Shown: positions 9,152-17,625 of the stretch, piece by piece
How the letters are laid out: each line of letters starts with the position of its first letter
Numbering within the stretch: the first letter of the stretch is position 1
DNA from: Ramlibacter monticola
GTDB taxonomy: Bacteria > Pseudomonadota > Gammaproteobacteria > Burkholderiales > Burkholderiaceae_C
DNA length: 64,000 nt
Assembly: GCF_016722785.1 (NCBI RefSeq)
Contig: NZ_JAEQNE010000001.1
Span: 1,054,001-1,118,000, forward strand
Direction of reading: 5' to 3'
Translations under genes and position numbers: made by a program
Notes under the pieces: model-generated
The model's input: the letters and a program-made list of their open reading frames with translations, nothing else
Database searches by the model: none
Told to the model about the DNA's origin: nothing

Positions 9152-10408
9152 TCAGGCGACGGTGAAGACGATCTCGCCGGCGCGGCGCGAGCGGATGCGC
9201 ATCGGCGACGTGGTGCGCTGCTCCTCGAGGTCGACCAGCGTGCGCAGCGCGCGCGACACCTTGTCCAGGCCGTTCATGGCCTTCAGCCGCGGCAGGGGTT
9301 CGGAGCGGGCCAGCGCATCGAACTGGTGCTGCACCTCCGCCATCAGCGCCGAGGGCGACAGCGCGTCCGGCGACACCATGCGCAGCAGGCCGCGCTCCGC
9401 CATGCGCTCGGCGCGAAGCAGCTGCTCCACGCCGGGCTCGCAGCGCGGCACGATCACGCCGCGGCGGCCGCTGGTGAGGAGCTCGCAGACGGTGTTGTAG
9501 CCGCCCATGGTCACCGCCACGTCGGCGGAGCCGATCAGGGACATCATGTCGTCGCTGAAGGCTTCCACGCTGACCTGGGGCAGGTCCGCCGCGGCGGATT
9601 CGACCGCGGTGCGGTGATGCTCGGGCATCTCCGGCCCGCACACCACGTGCGTGCGCGGCCGGCGGTGGGCGGGCGTGCGCGCCAGCCCTTCCAGCGCGGT
9701 CGCCACGAGGCGGAATCCGTCCTCGCCGCCGCCGGGGGTCACCAGCAGCATCGGCTCGTGCGGGTCCACGCCGAGCGCGGCGCGCACGTGCGCCCGGCTG
9801 CGTTTCGCCGCTTCCCGCGCGATGTAGCCGCAGAAGCGCACCTTGGCGGCCGCGAAGGGCGGGAAGGCATATTCGCGCCGCAGGTCGAAGATCTCGGGGC
9901 TGCCCACGACGAGCACTTCGTCGTAGTAGGTGTCGACGGCCTCGTAGTAGCCGTTCTTCTGCCACACGGAGCGGGTCGCCTCGGCGCTGTCCAGGATGTC
10001 GCGCAGCAGCAGCACGAAGCGGGGCCGGTGCGCCACGCGGGACAGCATCTCCAGCACGCCGGCCAGTTCGTCCTGCACGCCGAAGGGCTTCTTGTCCACC
10101 AGCACGAGGTCGGGCGCGAAATCGAGCGTGGCGCTCTTGATCAGGTTGGCGCGCAGGCGCACCAGTTCGGGCAGGTCCACCGCCAGCGAGCGCGCACCGT
10201 AGCGGCCCGTCGTGTCCCGCGCGAGGCAGGGCAGCTTGACGTAGTCGATGCGCGGCGGAATGCGGAAGGCATGCAGCATCGGGCTGCCCGTGAGCAGCAG
10301 CACCGTGATCTCGGGCGAACTCGCCACCAGGTGCCGCGCGATCTCCAGCATGCGGCGGACATTGCCCAGGCCGAACGTGTCGTGCGAATAGATCAGAATT
10401 CTTTTCAC
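9152..10408 (-). CDS. MurG/MGT-like glycosyltransferase, first gene of the operon
   Basis: The 418-residue protein begins ILIYSHDTFGLGN, the GT28/MGT nucleotide-fold loop. It has a C-terminal GT-B donor site around LLVTPGGGEDG and VTMGGYNTVCELL, the latter matching the glycine-rich donor-binding segment of MurG-like enzymes. An ATG exists upstream at 10531, but the protein similarity starts only at GTG 10408. This GTG has a purine-rich ribosome site (AGAGGCAGG) about 6 nt ahead, so GTG is preferred. It is the first gene of the eight-gene operon and the only one with a sizeable upstream region. Its role is probably transfer of a sugar to a lipid or other carrier. Confidence 0.85.
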   Translation of the reverse strand: MKRILIYSHDTFGLGNVRRMLEIARHLVASSPEITVLLLTGSPMLHAFRIPPRIDYVKLPCLARDTTGRYGARSLAVDLPELVRLRANLIKSATLDFAPDLVLVDKKPFGVQDELAGVLEMLSRVAHRPRFVLLLRDILDSAEATRSVWQKNGYYEAVDTYYDEVLVVGSPEIFDLRREYAFPPFAAAKVRFCGYIAREAAKRSRAHVRAALGVDPHEPMLLVTPGGGEDGFRLVATALEGLARTPAHRRPRTHVVCGPEMPEHHRTAVESAAADLPQVSVEAFSDDMMSLIGSADVAVTMGGYNTVCELLTSGRRGVIVPRCEPGVEQLLRAERMAERGLLRMVSPDALSPSALMAEVQHQFDALARSEPLPRLKAMNGLDKVSRALRTLVDLEEQRTTSPMRIRSRRAGEIVFTVA

Positions 10409-10689
10409 CGGAACCTGCCTCTCGTGGGTGTGAAACTTTGGTGACGGTGACCAAGAGGGCAAGTGGCATGCCACGTCCGATCTGAATGCTGAACGTTGGA
10501 CCGCGTTTCCAAACGTTCGTGAATGCGGCACTGCGACATGACTGGTTGCATGCCCATTACAAGTTGGGGGGGAATCGCACCCACACCGCCTGGGTCAGGA
10601 CACCCAAGACCCACGCAGTGGGGGCAAGCGCCACGGCCTCGCGCTCGCGTTGCAGAGCAGGCGATGAAACCTTTGGTGCTACGAGCTGT
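10409..10689 (-). promoter_or_regulatory. Leader of the glycan operon with two inverted repeats
   Basis: This 281-bp gene-free stretch precedes the glycan operon. It holds a perfect 12-bp palindrome GTGGCATGCCAC at 10463-10474. A near-palindrome, AACGTTGGA at 10492-10500 and TCCAAACGTT at 10508-10517, differs by one inserted base. Both look like operators for dimeric regulators. I see no convincing -35/-10 pair, no tRNA and no riboswitch. The repeats are direct observations; their regulatory role is inference. Confidence 0.45.
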
Positions 10690-11427
10690 TCAGCCGCCGA
10701 GGTACGCGCCGCCGTTCACGTGCATCACCTGCCCCGTGACATAGCGCGCGTTCGGGCCGGCCAGCCAGCACACCGCCGCGGCCACTTCCTCCGGCAGGCC
10801 GGCGCGGCCGACCAGGTTGCGCTGCGCCGCATGGTGGTGCGGCACCTTGGTGCCGACGCGCGCCGTGTCGATCAGCCCCGGCGCCACGCAGTTGACGGTG
10901 ATGCCCTGCGGCGACAGCTCGGTCGCCAGCGCGCGTGTCATGCCCACCAGGCCGGCCTTGGCCGTGACGACGTGCACCCGCCGGCTCGCGCCCGTGTGCG
11001 CGGTGAGCCCGCCGATGTTGATCACGCTCGCCTGGCCGCTCGCCTTCAGCAGCGGCAGCGCCGCCTGCGTGCAATGGAAGGCGCCATCCAGGCACACCCC
11101 CAGCGCGTTGCGCCACGCCTCGAACTCCATGGCCTCGAAAGGAGACTCCTCCCGCACGGCGGCGTTGTTCACCAGCACGTCGAGCCGACCGTAGCGCTGG
11201 CGCACTTCGTCCACCATGGCGTCGACCGCCTCGCGCTCGCTCACGTCGGCCAGGCTGGCGACCGCCTGCCCGCCCTGCGCCTCGATCTCGCGCACCACCG
11301 CCTGGGCCTCGGAGGCGTTGGAGCGCACGTTGACCACCACCGCGGCGCTCTCGCGCGCCAGGGCCAGGGCGATGGCGCGGCCGATGTTGCGTCCCGCGCC
11401 GGTGACGAGGGCGACCCGCGAGATCAT
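10690..11427 (-). CDS. Short-chain dehydrogenase/reductase with altered catalytic site
   Basis: The 245-residue protein has the NAD(P)-binding motif VTGAGRNIGRA, the structural NNAAV motif and the C-terminal pattern VNGGAYLGG of classical SDRs. At the active site the usual Ser is Gly (VINIGG). The YxxxK motif reads VVTAK, so the catalytic Tyr is missing while the Lys is kept. It may use different chemistry, for example as a dehydratase, epimerase or binding protein. It is the last gene of the MmgE/PrpD-TctABC operon (ATGA overlap) and probably acts on the carboxylic acid that the operon imports. The residue replacements are visible in the sequence; their effect is inferred. Confidence 0.87.
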   Translation of the reverse strand: MISRVALVTGAGRNIGRAIALALARESAAVVVNVRSNASEAQAVVREIEAQGGQAVASLADVSEREAVDAMVDEVRQRYGRLDVLVNNAAVREESPFEAMEFEAWRNALGVCLDGAFHCTQAALPLLKASGQASVINIGGLTAHTGASRRVHVVTAKAGLVGMTRALATELSPQGITVNCVAPGLIDTARVGTKVPHHHAAQRNLVGRAGLPEEVAAAVCWLAGPNARYVTGQVMHVNGGAYLGG

Positions 11428-12800
11428 GCGCAGCGCAGCGCGCGCAAGTCCATGCGCGGCGCGTCCAGGAGATTGGAGAGCAGCTCCAGCAGCTCGCCCG
11501 CGCGGTCCGCGTCGACTCCGCCGTAGCCGCAATTCGCGCGGAACTTCTTCACCAGGTCCTCGAATGAGAGCGGCTCCTCCACGCCGCCGCGGAAGTGCCC
11601 CTGCCGGATCTCCAGCACCTCGCCGCTGCGCAGCGTGACGCGAAGGTGGCCGGTGAACTGGCGCGGATAGGGATTCTCCGGGTCGACGACATAGCGGACC
11701 CGGCCGGCCAGCGCGCGCACCGCCGGATCGTGCACCACGGCCTCCTCGTACTCGCCCAGGCCCGCGTCGTCGCGCAGCAGGCCCACCGCGATCGCGTACG
11801 GGATGCTGAACTTCGCCGCATAGCCGTTGGGCGGGTTCTGCTTGTTGGCCAGCGGCTCCCACAGGCGGTGCACGATGCCTTCGGCCGTCTCGCACTCGAT
11901 GCCCTCGACCTCGGAAGGATCCAGCCCCTGCGCCACCAGCCGGCGCGCGCAGTCGATATAGGGATGCGCCATGGTGCCGCAGGCATAGGGCTTGAAGGCG
12001 ATGTCGGCGGCCAGCCAGCGGGTGCCGAAGCCCTCCAGCATGAGGTCGAAGCGCCCCTCGTGCGTGCGTGCGAAGGCGTGGAAGAAGCCGTGCTCGCCCT
12101 CGAACAGGGTGCGCGGCCCCGTGAAGCCGGCCTGCGCCAGGCGCGCGGCGCGGTAGCCCGCCTGCGCGGCCCAGCCGGGATGCATGCGCTTGGTCCAGGC
12201 GCCTTCGGCCAGGTACTCGATGATCCCGGAGGCCATGCTGCCGGCAACGCCCATCGCGTCCACCAGCTGCCGCGCGTCCAGGCGCAGCGCCGCGCCGACC
12301 CCGGCGGCCGCGCCGATCGCGCCGAACACCGCGGTCGGATGGAAGCCCGCCTTGTGCACCAGTTTCGGCGCGACCAGGCACAGGCGGCAGATCACCTCGG
12401 CGCCCACGGCAAGCCCGCGGCCCAGGTCGGCGCCCCCGAGGCCGTGGCGTTCCGCCGTCGCCAGCAGGGCGGGCACCACCACCGCGCCCGCGTGGGCCGG
12501 TCCGCCCTCGAAGGTGTCGTCGTAGTCCTCGCCGTGCGCCGCCGTGCCGTTGCACAGCGCCGCCATCGCCACGCTGCGCGGCTGCGCCTGCCCGATCACG
12601 GTGCACTCGCCGGGGTCGTCGCTCGCCTGCACCGTGGCGCGCATGAAGTCGGTGCGGCGCGCCGCGATGCAGATGCCGGCGACGTCCACCAGCAGCGACC
12701 CGCAGGCCTGCCGCATGGCGGGCGGCGTGCCCTCCGGCAATGCGGCGATGCCTTGCGCCAGCCCTTGCGCCACGGACACTTCGGGAAGTCTCTCGCTCAC
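11424..12800 (-). CDS. MmgE/PrpD family protein
   Basis: The 458-residue protein matches MmgE/PrpD enzymes (2-methylcitrate dehydratase and relatives such as cis-aconitate decarboxylase). Characteristic stretches are NGTAAHGEDYDDTF near residue 85, FHPTAVFGAIGAAAG near residue 155, and FKPYACGTMAHPYID in the second half. Family length is normal. The start is GTG 12800, overlapping the TctA stop as GTGA. Genes of this family occur very often beside TctC/Bug-type transporters in Burkholderiales, where they are thought to dehydrate or isomerise the imported tricarboxylate-like substrate. The actual substrate is unknown. Confidence 0.9.
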   Translation of the reverse strand: MSERLPEVSVAQGLAQGIAALPEGTPPAMRQACGSLLVDVAGICIAARRTDFMRATVQASDDPGECTVIGQAQPRSVAMAALCNGTAAHGEDYDDTFEGGPAHAGAVVVPALLATAERHGLGGADLGRGLAVGAEVICRLCLVAPKLVHKAGFHPTAVFGAIGAAAGVGAALRLDARQLVDAMGVAGSMASGIIEYLAEGAWTKRMHPGWAAQAGYRAARLAQAGFTGPRTLFEGEHGFFHAFARTHEGRFDLMLEGFGTRWLAADIAFKPYACGTMAHPYIDCARRLVAQGLDPSEVEGIECETAEGIVHRLWEPLANKQNPPNGYAAKFSIPYAIAVGLLRDDAGLGEYEEAVVHDPAVRALAGRVRYVVDPENPYPRQFTGHLRVTLRSGEVLEIRQGHFRGGVEEPLSFEDLVKKFRANCGYGGVDADRAGELLELLSNLLDAPRMDLRALRCA

Positions 12801-14302
12801 GTGGTCTGCTCCTCCAGCGCCGCGCGCCGGCGCCGCGGGCGGCGGATTTCCTGCCAGGTCGAATAGATGGCGAGCGCGGCGGCGGCCAGCAGCAGCCCCA
12901 GCGACACGCGGTCGGTGATGAAGATCGAATGGTCGCCGCCGGACAGCAGCAGGCTGCGCCGGTAGTTCGACTCGATCATGAAGCCGAGCACCACGCCCAG
13001 CACCATCGGCAGCATGGGCACGCCGGCCAGCCGCAGGACGTAACCCAGCGCGCCGATCCTCAGCACCAGCCCCACTTCGAACAGGCTCTGGTGCACCGAG
13101 TACACGCCGGACACGACCAGCGCCAGGATGAAGGCGATCAGCCAGGGCTTGGGCCGGTTCACCAGCCAGATGCAGGGCGTGAGGATCACCAGCCCGATCA
13201 GCAGCATCGCGAGGTTCGCGACCAGCAGCCCCGCGTAGAGGCCGTACACCACCTGCGGCGCCTTCTCGAACAGCATCGGGCCAGGCTGCAGCCCGTGCAC
13301 CAGGAAGCCCCCGAGCAGGACGGCCGCGGAGTTGGACCCCGGGATGCCGAGGCTCAGGAGGGGCACCAGCGCCGTCGCGGTCACGACGTTGTTGGCCGAC
13401 TCGGGCGCGGCCACGCCCTCGGGCGAGCCCTGGCCGAATTCCTCGGGCTTCTTGGACCAGCGCCGGGCCTCCGAATAGGACATGAACGCGGCGACCGTGC
13501 CGCCGGCACCGGGCGTCACGCCCTCGAAGGTGCCGATCGCGCAGCCGATCGCCGTGGGCCGCGCCAGCCGCTTCATCATCGGCCCGTCCGGCAGCTTCAG
13601 CCGCGTGTTGCGCGCGTCGGCGCGGGCCCAGGGCGGTTCGCTGACCTGCACCAGCATTTCGGAGACGGCGAACAGGCCCACCATCACCAGCAGCGGCTTG
13701 ATGCCCCCGAGCAGCTCCGGCTGGTCGAAGGTGAAGCGCGACACGCCGGAGACGGGGTCGGACCCCACCATCGCCAGCATCAGGCCGAGCAGCGCCGCCA
13801 GCAGGCCCTTCAGCAGCGACCCGCCCGAAAGGCTGGCGATGACCGAGATGCCGAGGATGCCCAGCGCGAAGTAGGCCATGGGCGTGAAGGACAGCGCCAC
13901 GTTGGCGAGCGGCCGGGTCGCGGTGACCAGCACCACGAGCCCGAACAGGCCGCCCACCAGCCCGGCGACGAGCGAGATGCCCAGCGCCTCGCCGGCGCGG
14001 CCCTGGCGCGCCATCTCGTAGCCGTCCACCGTGGTGGCGGCGGCGGAATTGGTGCCGGGCGTGCGGATCAGGATGGCGGGGATCGAGCCGCCGTACTCCG
14101 CCCCGACGTAGACGCTGGCCAGCAGCACCATCGCCGTCACCGGCTGCATGCCGTAGGTCATGGGCAGCAGGATGGCCATCGCGATCGAGGGCGAGATGCC
14201 GGGCAGCGCCCCGCCCAGGATGCCCCACAGCACGCCGAGGAAGGCCGCCGGGATCGCCCAGCTACCGGTGAGTGCGCCCAGGGCCTGCAGCAGGGCTTCC
14301 AT
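12797..14302 (-). CDS. tctA: Tripartite tricarboxylate transporter, large membrane subunit TctA
   Basis: The 501-residue protein is almost entirely hydrophobic with about 10-12 membrane segments. It carries the TctA repeat motifs GALPGISPSIAMA near residue 32 and GSIPAILIRTPGTNS near residue 72, repeated in part in the second half as VTPGAGGTVAAFMSYSEA and LSLGIPGSNSAAVLLG. It forms the translocation pore with TctB, energised by an ion gradient and fed by the periplasmic TctC. It lies between TctB (3-nt gap) and the MmgE/PrpD gene (GTGA overlap). Confidence 0.95.
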   Translation of the reverse strand: MEALLQALGALTGSWAIPAAFLGVLWGILGGALPGISPSIAMAILLPMTYGMQPVTAMVLLASVYVGAEYGGSIPAILIRTPGTNSAAATTVDGYEMARQGRAGEALGISLVAGLVGGLFGLVVLVTATRPLANVALSFTPMAYFALGILGISVIASLSGGSLLKGLLAALLGLMLAMVGSDPVSGVSRFTFDQPELLGGIKPLLVMVGLFAVSEMLVQVSEPPWARADARNTRLKLPDGPMMKRLARPTAIGCAIGTFEGVTPGAGGTVAAFMSYSEARRWSKKPEEFGQGSPEGVAAPESANNVVTATALVPLLSLGIPGSNSAAVLLGGFLVHGLQPGPMLFEKAPQVVYGLYAGLLVANLAMLLIGLVILTPCIWLVNRPKPWLIAFILALVVSGVYSVHQSLFEVGLVLRIGALGYVLRLAGVPMLPMVLGVVLGFMIESNYRRSLLLSGGDHSIFITDRVSLGLLLAAAALAIYSTWQEIRRPRRRRAALEEQTT

Positions 14303-14305
14303 GCC

Positions 14306-14773
14306 TCACGCGCCTCCGAGCAGCACGCTCCCCGGCATCGGGATGCCGAAGGCGTGCACGAACAGCAGCCAGAACACCAGCGCCGCGATGGCCGGGACCA
14401 GCACCAGCTCGCGCGCCCGTCGCGCACCGGCGTAGGCCGCGCCCGCCGCAAGCAGCAGCCCGGTGGCGAGCGCGTACCCGAGCCAGGGCGCGAGCAGCAC
14501 GTAGCCGAACAGGATCGCGAGCAGGCCCAGGGCGCGCAGGTGGGGGCGCCAGCCCCCGCCCGGCTCCTTGGCCGGCGCGGCACCCAGCAGGCTACGCACG
14601 CACAGCAGCACGCCGACGCAGCCCAGCGCCCATCCCACCGCACGCGGCAGGCCGGCCGCGCCGACGGTGTCCGAGAGCAGGCTTTCCGGGATGCGGCCGG
14701 CCAGCCCCAGCCAGGCGGCGGCCAGCACGATCGCGGCCAGGCCCAGCGCGAGATCGCCGCGGGCCACCCTCAT
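14306..14773 (-). CDS. tctB: Tripartite tricarboxylate transporter, small membrane subunit TctB
   Basis: The 155-residue protein has four predicted membrane helices, with the characteristic end FWLLFVHAFGIPMPGSVL seen in TctB proteins. Length and position between tctC and tctA are as expected. It starts at ATG 14773, overlapping the tctC stop by 4 nt. It supports TctA in the membrane complex; no catalytic residues are known for the family. Confidence 0.9.
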   Translation of the reverse strand: MRVARGDLALGLAAIVLAAAWLGLAGRIPESLLSDTVGAAGLPRAVGWALGCVGVLLCVRSLLGAAPAKEPGGGWRPHLRALGLLAILFGYVLLAPWLGYALATGLLLAAGAAYAGARRARELVLVPAIAALVFWLLFVHAFGIPMPGSVLLGGA

Positions 14774-15732
14774 CGGGGCGTGATCCCGAGTTCGCGGAAG
14801 GTCTGGGCGATGTCGGTGGCGACTTCGCCGGTGAAGCGCACCGCCTCGTCGTGCCCCATCATCATGGGCACTAGGTTGCTCTCCGTGTAGCTCTTCTGGT
14901 ATCCGGGCGCGGCCAGCACCTTGCGCAGGCCGGCCTCCAGCGCCTTCACGGCCTCTGGCGACACGCCCCGGGGCGCCGCGAGCCCGCGGAACTTGCGCAC
15001 CACCACGTCCACGCCCTGCTCCCGCGCCGTGGGCACCTGGGGCAGCAGCGCCATGCGCTTGTCGGAGAACACGGCGAGGATGCGCACCTTGCCGGCCTGC
15101 AACTGCCCCTTCAGTTCCTCGACTTCGCCGACGCCGATGTCCAGCGTGCCGTTCAGGACGTTGATCATCAGGTCGCCGCCGCCCTCGTGCGGCACCACCG
15201 CCACCTTGACGTTCATCCGGCGCGACATGCGCTCCAGCGCGATGCGCTCCAGCGAGGTGGGGTTGGCCGCACCCCAGCGCGCCTTGCCCGGGTTGCGCCG
15301 GGCGTGCTCGATCACGTCGCCGAGAGTCTTGAAGGGCGCCTCGGCGCGCGTGAAGACCACCTCCGGGTCCTCGAACAGGATCGCCACCGGCTCCAGCGCG
15401 GTGTAGCCCACGTCGGGCTTCGCCAGCAGCGTGGTCTGGATGTAGGTCGGCGTGGTGGCGTAGAAGACGCTGCCATCGGGCTTGCCGCGCGCCACCGTGG
15501 CCATGGCCTTGGCGCCGCTGCCGCCGGTGACGTTCTCGATTGCGAAGTTGACGCCCATCGTGGGCCCGAGGTGGCGCGCGAGTTCGCGCAGGAACACGTC
15601 GCTGCCGCCACCGGGACTCGAATGGGTCACCAGGGTCACCCGGCTCTGCGGGTAGGCCGCCTGCGCGGACGCGGCCGCAGCGACGCCCACGGCCAGCAGG
15701 GCGAGGACGGCGGCTCGAAGCGGGTGCGTCAT
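14770..15732 (-). CDS. tctC: Periplasmic solute-binding protein TctC (Bug family)
   Basis: The 320-residue protein has a Sec signal peptide ending near ASAQA, followed by the Bug-family start YPQSRVTLVTHSSPGGGSD and the ligand-loop motif GGSGAKAMATVARGKPDG. Start ATG 15732 has a GGGAG ribosome site. The reading frame extends further upstream, but those residues precede the signal peptide and are not credible. It is the first gene of the operon and should capture a carboxylic acid in the periplasm and deliver it to TctAB. Bug proteins bind very varied ligands, so the substrate is left open. Confidence 0.94.
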   Translation of the reverse strand: MTHPLRAAVLALLAVGVAAAASAQAAYPQSRVTLVTHSSPGGGSDVFLRELARHLGPTMGVNFAIENVTGGSGAKAMATVARGKPDGSVFYATTPTYIQTTLLAKPDVGYTALEPVAILFEDPEVVFTRAEAPFKTLGDVIEHARRNPGKARWGAANPTSLERIALERMSRRMNVKVAVVPHEGGGDLMINVLNGTLDIGVGEVEELKGQLQAGKVRILAVFSDKRMALLPQVPTAREQGVDVVVRKFRGLAAPRGVSPEAVKALEAGLRKVLAAPGYQKSYTESNLVPMMMGHDEAVRFTGEVATDIAQTFRELGITPR

Positions 15733-15847
15733 GCGGACTCCCTTTCGCGGCGCAGTGTGCCAGCGGGGCCTGGGGGCGGCATCAGGGTTGACCCCCCGCG
15801 CCGGCGGAATACGCATATAGCTTTCAGTCATCAGTGCTCTGGGACAA
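15733..15847. promoter_or_regulatory. Divergent intergenic region tctC / ybiB
   Basis: This 115-bp spacer separates two diverging operons and must hold both promoters. On the plus strand TTGACC (15788-15793) is a fair -35 and TATAGC (15816-15821) a fair -10, but the spacing of 22 bp is too long for a standard sigma-70 promoter. No operator-like palindrome stands out. Confidence 0.35.
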
Positions 15848-16759
15848 TTGCGCGTGGGCATCTCGCACTACCTCAAGGAAATCGGCCGCGGCAAGCAGGG
15901 CGCCCGCCCGCTCGCGCGCGAACAGGCGGCCGACCTCTTCGGCCAGATCCTCGATGGCGGCGTGACCGACCTCGAGGTCGGCGCCTTCTGCATCGCCATG
16001 CGCGTCAAGGGCGAGACGCCCGAGGAGATGTGCGGCTTCCTCGATGCCGCCCATGCGCGGCTGCAGCGCGTCTCCTCGGCCAGCGGCAAGGCCGTGGTCG
16101 TGCTGCCGAGCTACAACGGCGCGCGCCGGCTGCCGGTGCTGACGCCCCTGCTGGCAGGGCTGGTCGCCCGGCGCGGCCTGCCGGTGCTGATCCACGGCAC
16201 GGCCACCGAATCCAGCCGCGTGTTCGTCCGCGAGGTGCTGCACGCGATGGACGTGCAGGCGCACGACGCCGCGCCCGTCCTGCGCGACGGCGAGGTCGCC
16301 TTCGTGCCCACCGAAGTGCTGAGCCCCGGGCTCAAGCGCCTGCTGGATGCGCGCCGCCAGATCGGCCTGCGCAACAGCGCGCACAGCCTGGTGAAGCTGA
16401 TGAATCCCGTCGCCGGCCCGGCCGTGATCGTCAGCAGCTACACCCATCCCGAATACGCCCTCTCCATGGGTGCGGTGTTCGAGGCGATCGGCGCCACCGC
16501 GCTGCTGCTGCGCGGCACAGAGGGCGAGGTGGTGGCCGACGCCCGCCGCCTGCCCCAGATGGACGGCTTCCGCGACGGGCGCCGCGTGACGCTGCAGGAG
16601 GGCCGCAAGGGCACGCTGGCCGAACTGCCGGAACTACCGAAGCAGGTGGACCCCGACACCACCGCCGCCTACATCCGCGACGTGCTCGCCGGGCGCAAGC
16701 CGGTGCCCGAATCGATGGCGCTCCAGGTGGAACACATCTTGCACCTGGCCACCGCATGA
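15848..16759 (+). CDS. ybiB: DNA-binding protein YbiB (TrpD2-like)
   Basis: About 303 residues with the anthranilate phosphoribosyltransferase (TrpD) fold: an N-terminal helical domain (EEMCGFLDAAHARL) and a second domain with the altered substrate loop LPSYNGARRLPVLTPLLA. YbiB proteins of Burkholderiales and enterobacteria lack phosphoribosyltransferase activity and bind nucleic acids. The start is uncertain: TTG 15848 or GTG 15854 would both give the conserved N-terminus (VGISHYLKEIGRGKQGARP). The stop overlaps the cobA ATG by 4 nt. In related bacteria the ybiB-cobA pair often follows nitrate or nitrite assimilation genes; none are seen here. Confidence 0.9.
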   Translation: MRVGISHYLKEIGRGKQGARPLAREQAADLFGQILDGGVTDLEVGAFCIAMRVKGETPEEMCGFLDAAHARLQRVSSASGKAVVVLPSYNGARRLPVLTPLLAGLVARRGLPVLIHGTATESSRVFVREVLHAMDVQAHDAAPVLRDGEVAFVPTEVLSPGLKRLLDARRQIGLRNSAHSLVKLMNPVAGPAVIVSSYTHPEYALSMGAVFEAIGATALLLRGTEGEVVADARRLPQMDGFRDGRRVTLQEGRKGTLAELPELPKQVDPDTTAAYIRDVLAGRKPVPESMALQVEHILHLATA

Positions 16760-17523
16760 ACACAGGCAAAGTCACCCTGGTGGGCGCCGGTCCCGGCGAT
16801 CCGGAACTGCTGACCCTGAAGGCGCTGAAGGCCATCCAGGCCGCGACCGTGCTGCTGGTCGACGACCTCGTGAGCCCCGAGGTGGTGGCCCACGCGCCCC
16901 CGGGCGCGCGCATCATCCAGGTCGGCAAGCGCGGCGGCTGCAAGAGCACGCCGCAGGCCTTCATCGAGCGGCTGATGGTGATGGCCGCGCGCGAAGGCGA
17001 GAACGTGGTGCGGCTCAAGGGCGGCGACCCCTTCATCTTCGGCCGCGGCGGCGAGGAGGTGGAGCACCTGCGCGCCGCCGGCATCCACGTCGAGGTGGTC
17101 AACGGCATCACCTCGGGCCTGGCGGCGGTGACCTCGCTGGGCGTGCCGCTCACGCACCGGGATCATGCGCAGGGCGTGATCTTCCTCACGGGCCATGCCC
17201 AAAGAGGTGCACGCCCGCCCGATTGGAAGGCCCTCGCGGCGACCGCGCGGGATGCGCACCTCACGCTGGTGATCTACATGGGTGTGAGCAGCGCCGGCCG
17301 CATCCAGGAGGAACTGCTCTCGGGCCTGCCCGCCGCGACGCCCGTCGCAATCGTGCAGCGCGCCTCGATGCCGGAGCAGCGCCACGCCGTCACAACGCTG
17401 GGCGGACTGGCCGCCACGATCGAACGCGAAGGACTGGCCAGCCCCTCGGTGATCGTGGTCGGCGACGTGGTGCGCGGCATCGCCGTGGCCGGCCAGGCAC
17501 TGCCGAATTCGCGCGCGGCCTGA
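16756..17523 (+). CDS. cobA: Uroporphyrinogen-III C-methyltransferase
   Basis: The 255-residue single-domain SUMT lacks the CysG oxidase/ferrochelatase part. It shows the SAM-binding motifs VGAGPGDPELLTLKA at the N-terminus, VRLKGGDPFIFGRGGEE near residue 95, and the GITSGLAA and PLTHRDHA motifs that follow. It methylates uroporphyrinogen III twice to precorrin-2 for sirohaem or cobalamin. Sirohaem is needed by assimilatory nitrite and sulfite reductases. It is translationally coupled to ybiB and followed by an intrinsic terminator. Confidence 0.95.
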   Translation: MNTGKVTLVGAGPGDPELLTLKALKAIQAATVLLVDDLVSPEVVAHAPPGARIIQVGKRGGCKSTPQAFIERLMVMAAREGENVVRLKGGDPFIFGRGGEEVEHLRAAGIHVEVVNGITSGLAAVTSLGVPLTHRDHAQGVIFLTGHAQRGARPPDWKALAATARDAHLTLVIYMGVSSAGRIQEELLSGLPAATPVAIVQRASMPEQRHAVTTLGGLAATIEREGLASPSVIVVGDVVRGIAVAGQALPNSRAA

Positions 17524-17544
17524 GCGGCCCAGGGCTTTCGCAAG

Positions 17545-17568
17545 AGAAGCGCGGCAGCCGCTTCTTTT
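17545..17568 (+). terminator. Intrinsic terminator after cobA
   Basis: The stem AGAAGCG (17545-17551) pairs with CGCTTCT (17559-17565) around a 7-nt loop and runs into TTTT. Upstream AAG can pair with the T-run to lengthen the stem. It begins about 20 nt after the cobA stop codon. Confidence 0.75.
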
Positions 17569-17625
17569 GGTTCGCTAGCGGCACGCGTCAACGGAGCCCC
17601 TGCGCACGAACCTGCCGCGGCGCAC

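Noticed and set aside
10550-10625. Possible tRNA near the glycan operon leader
   Set aside because: A loose resemblance to a T-arm exists, but no acceptor stem, anticodon arm or 3' pattern can be folded on either strand.
15733-15847. Sigma-70 promoter for ybiB using TTGACC and TATAGC
   Set aside because: The spacing is 22 bp, outside the normal range, so it is mentioned as a weak pattern only.
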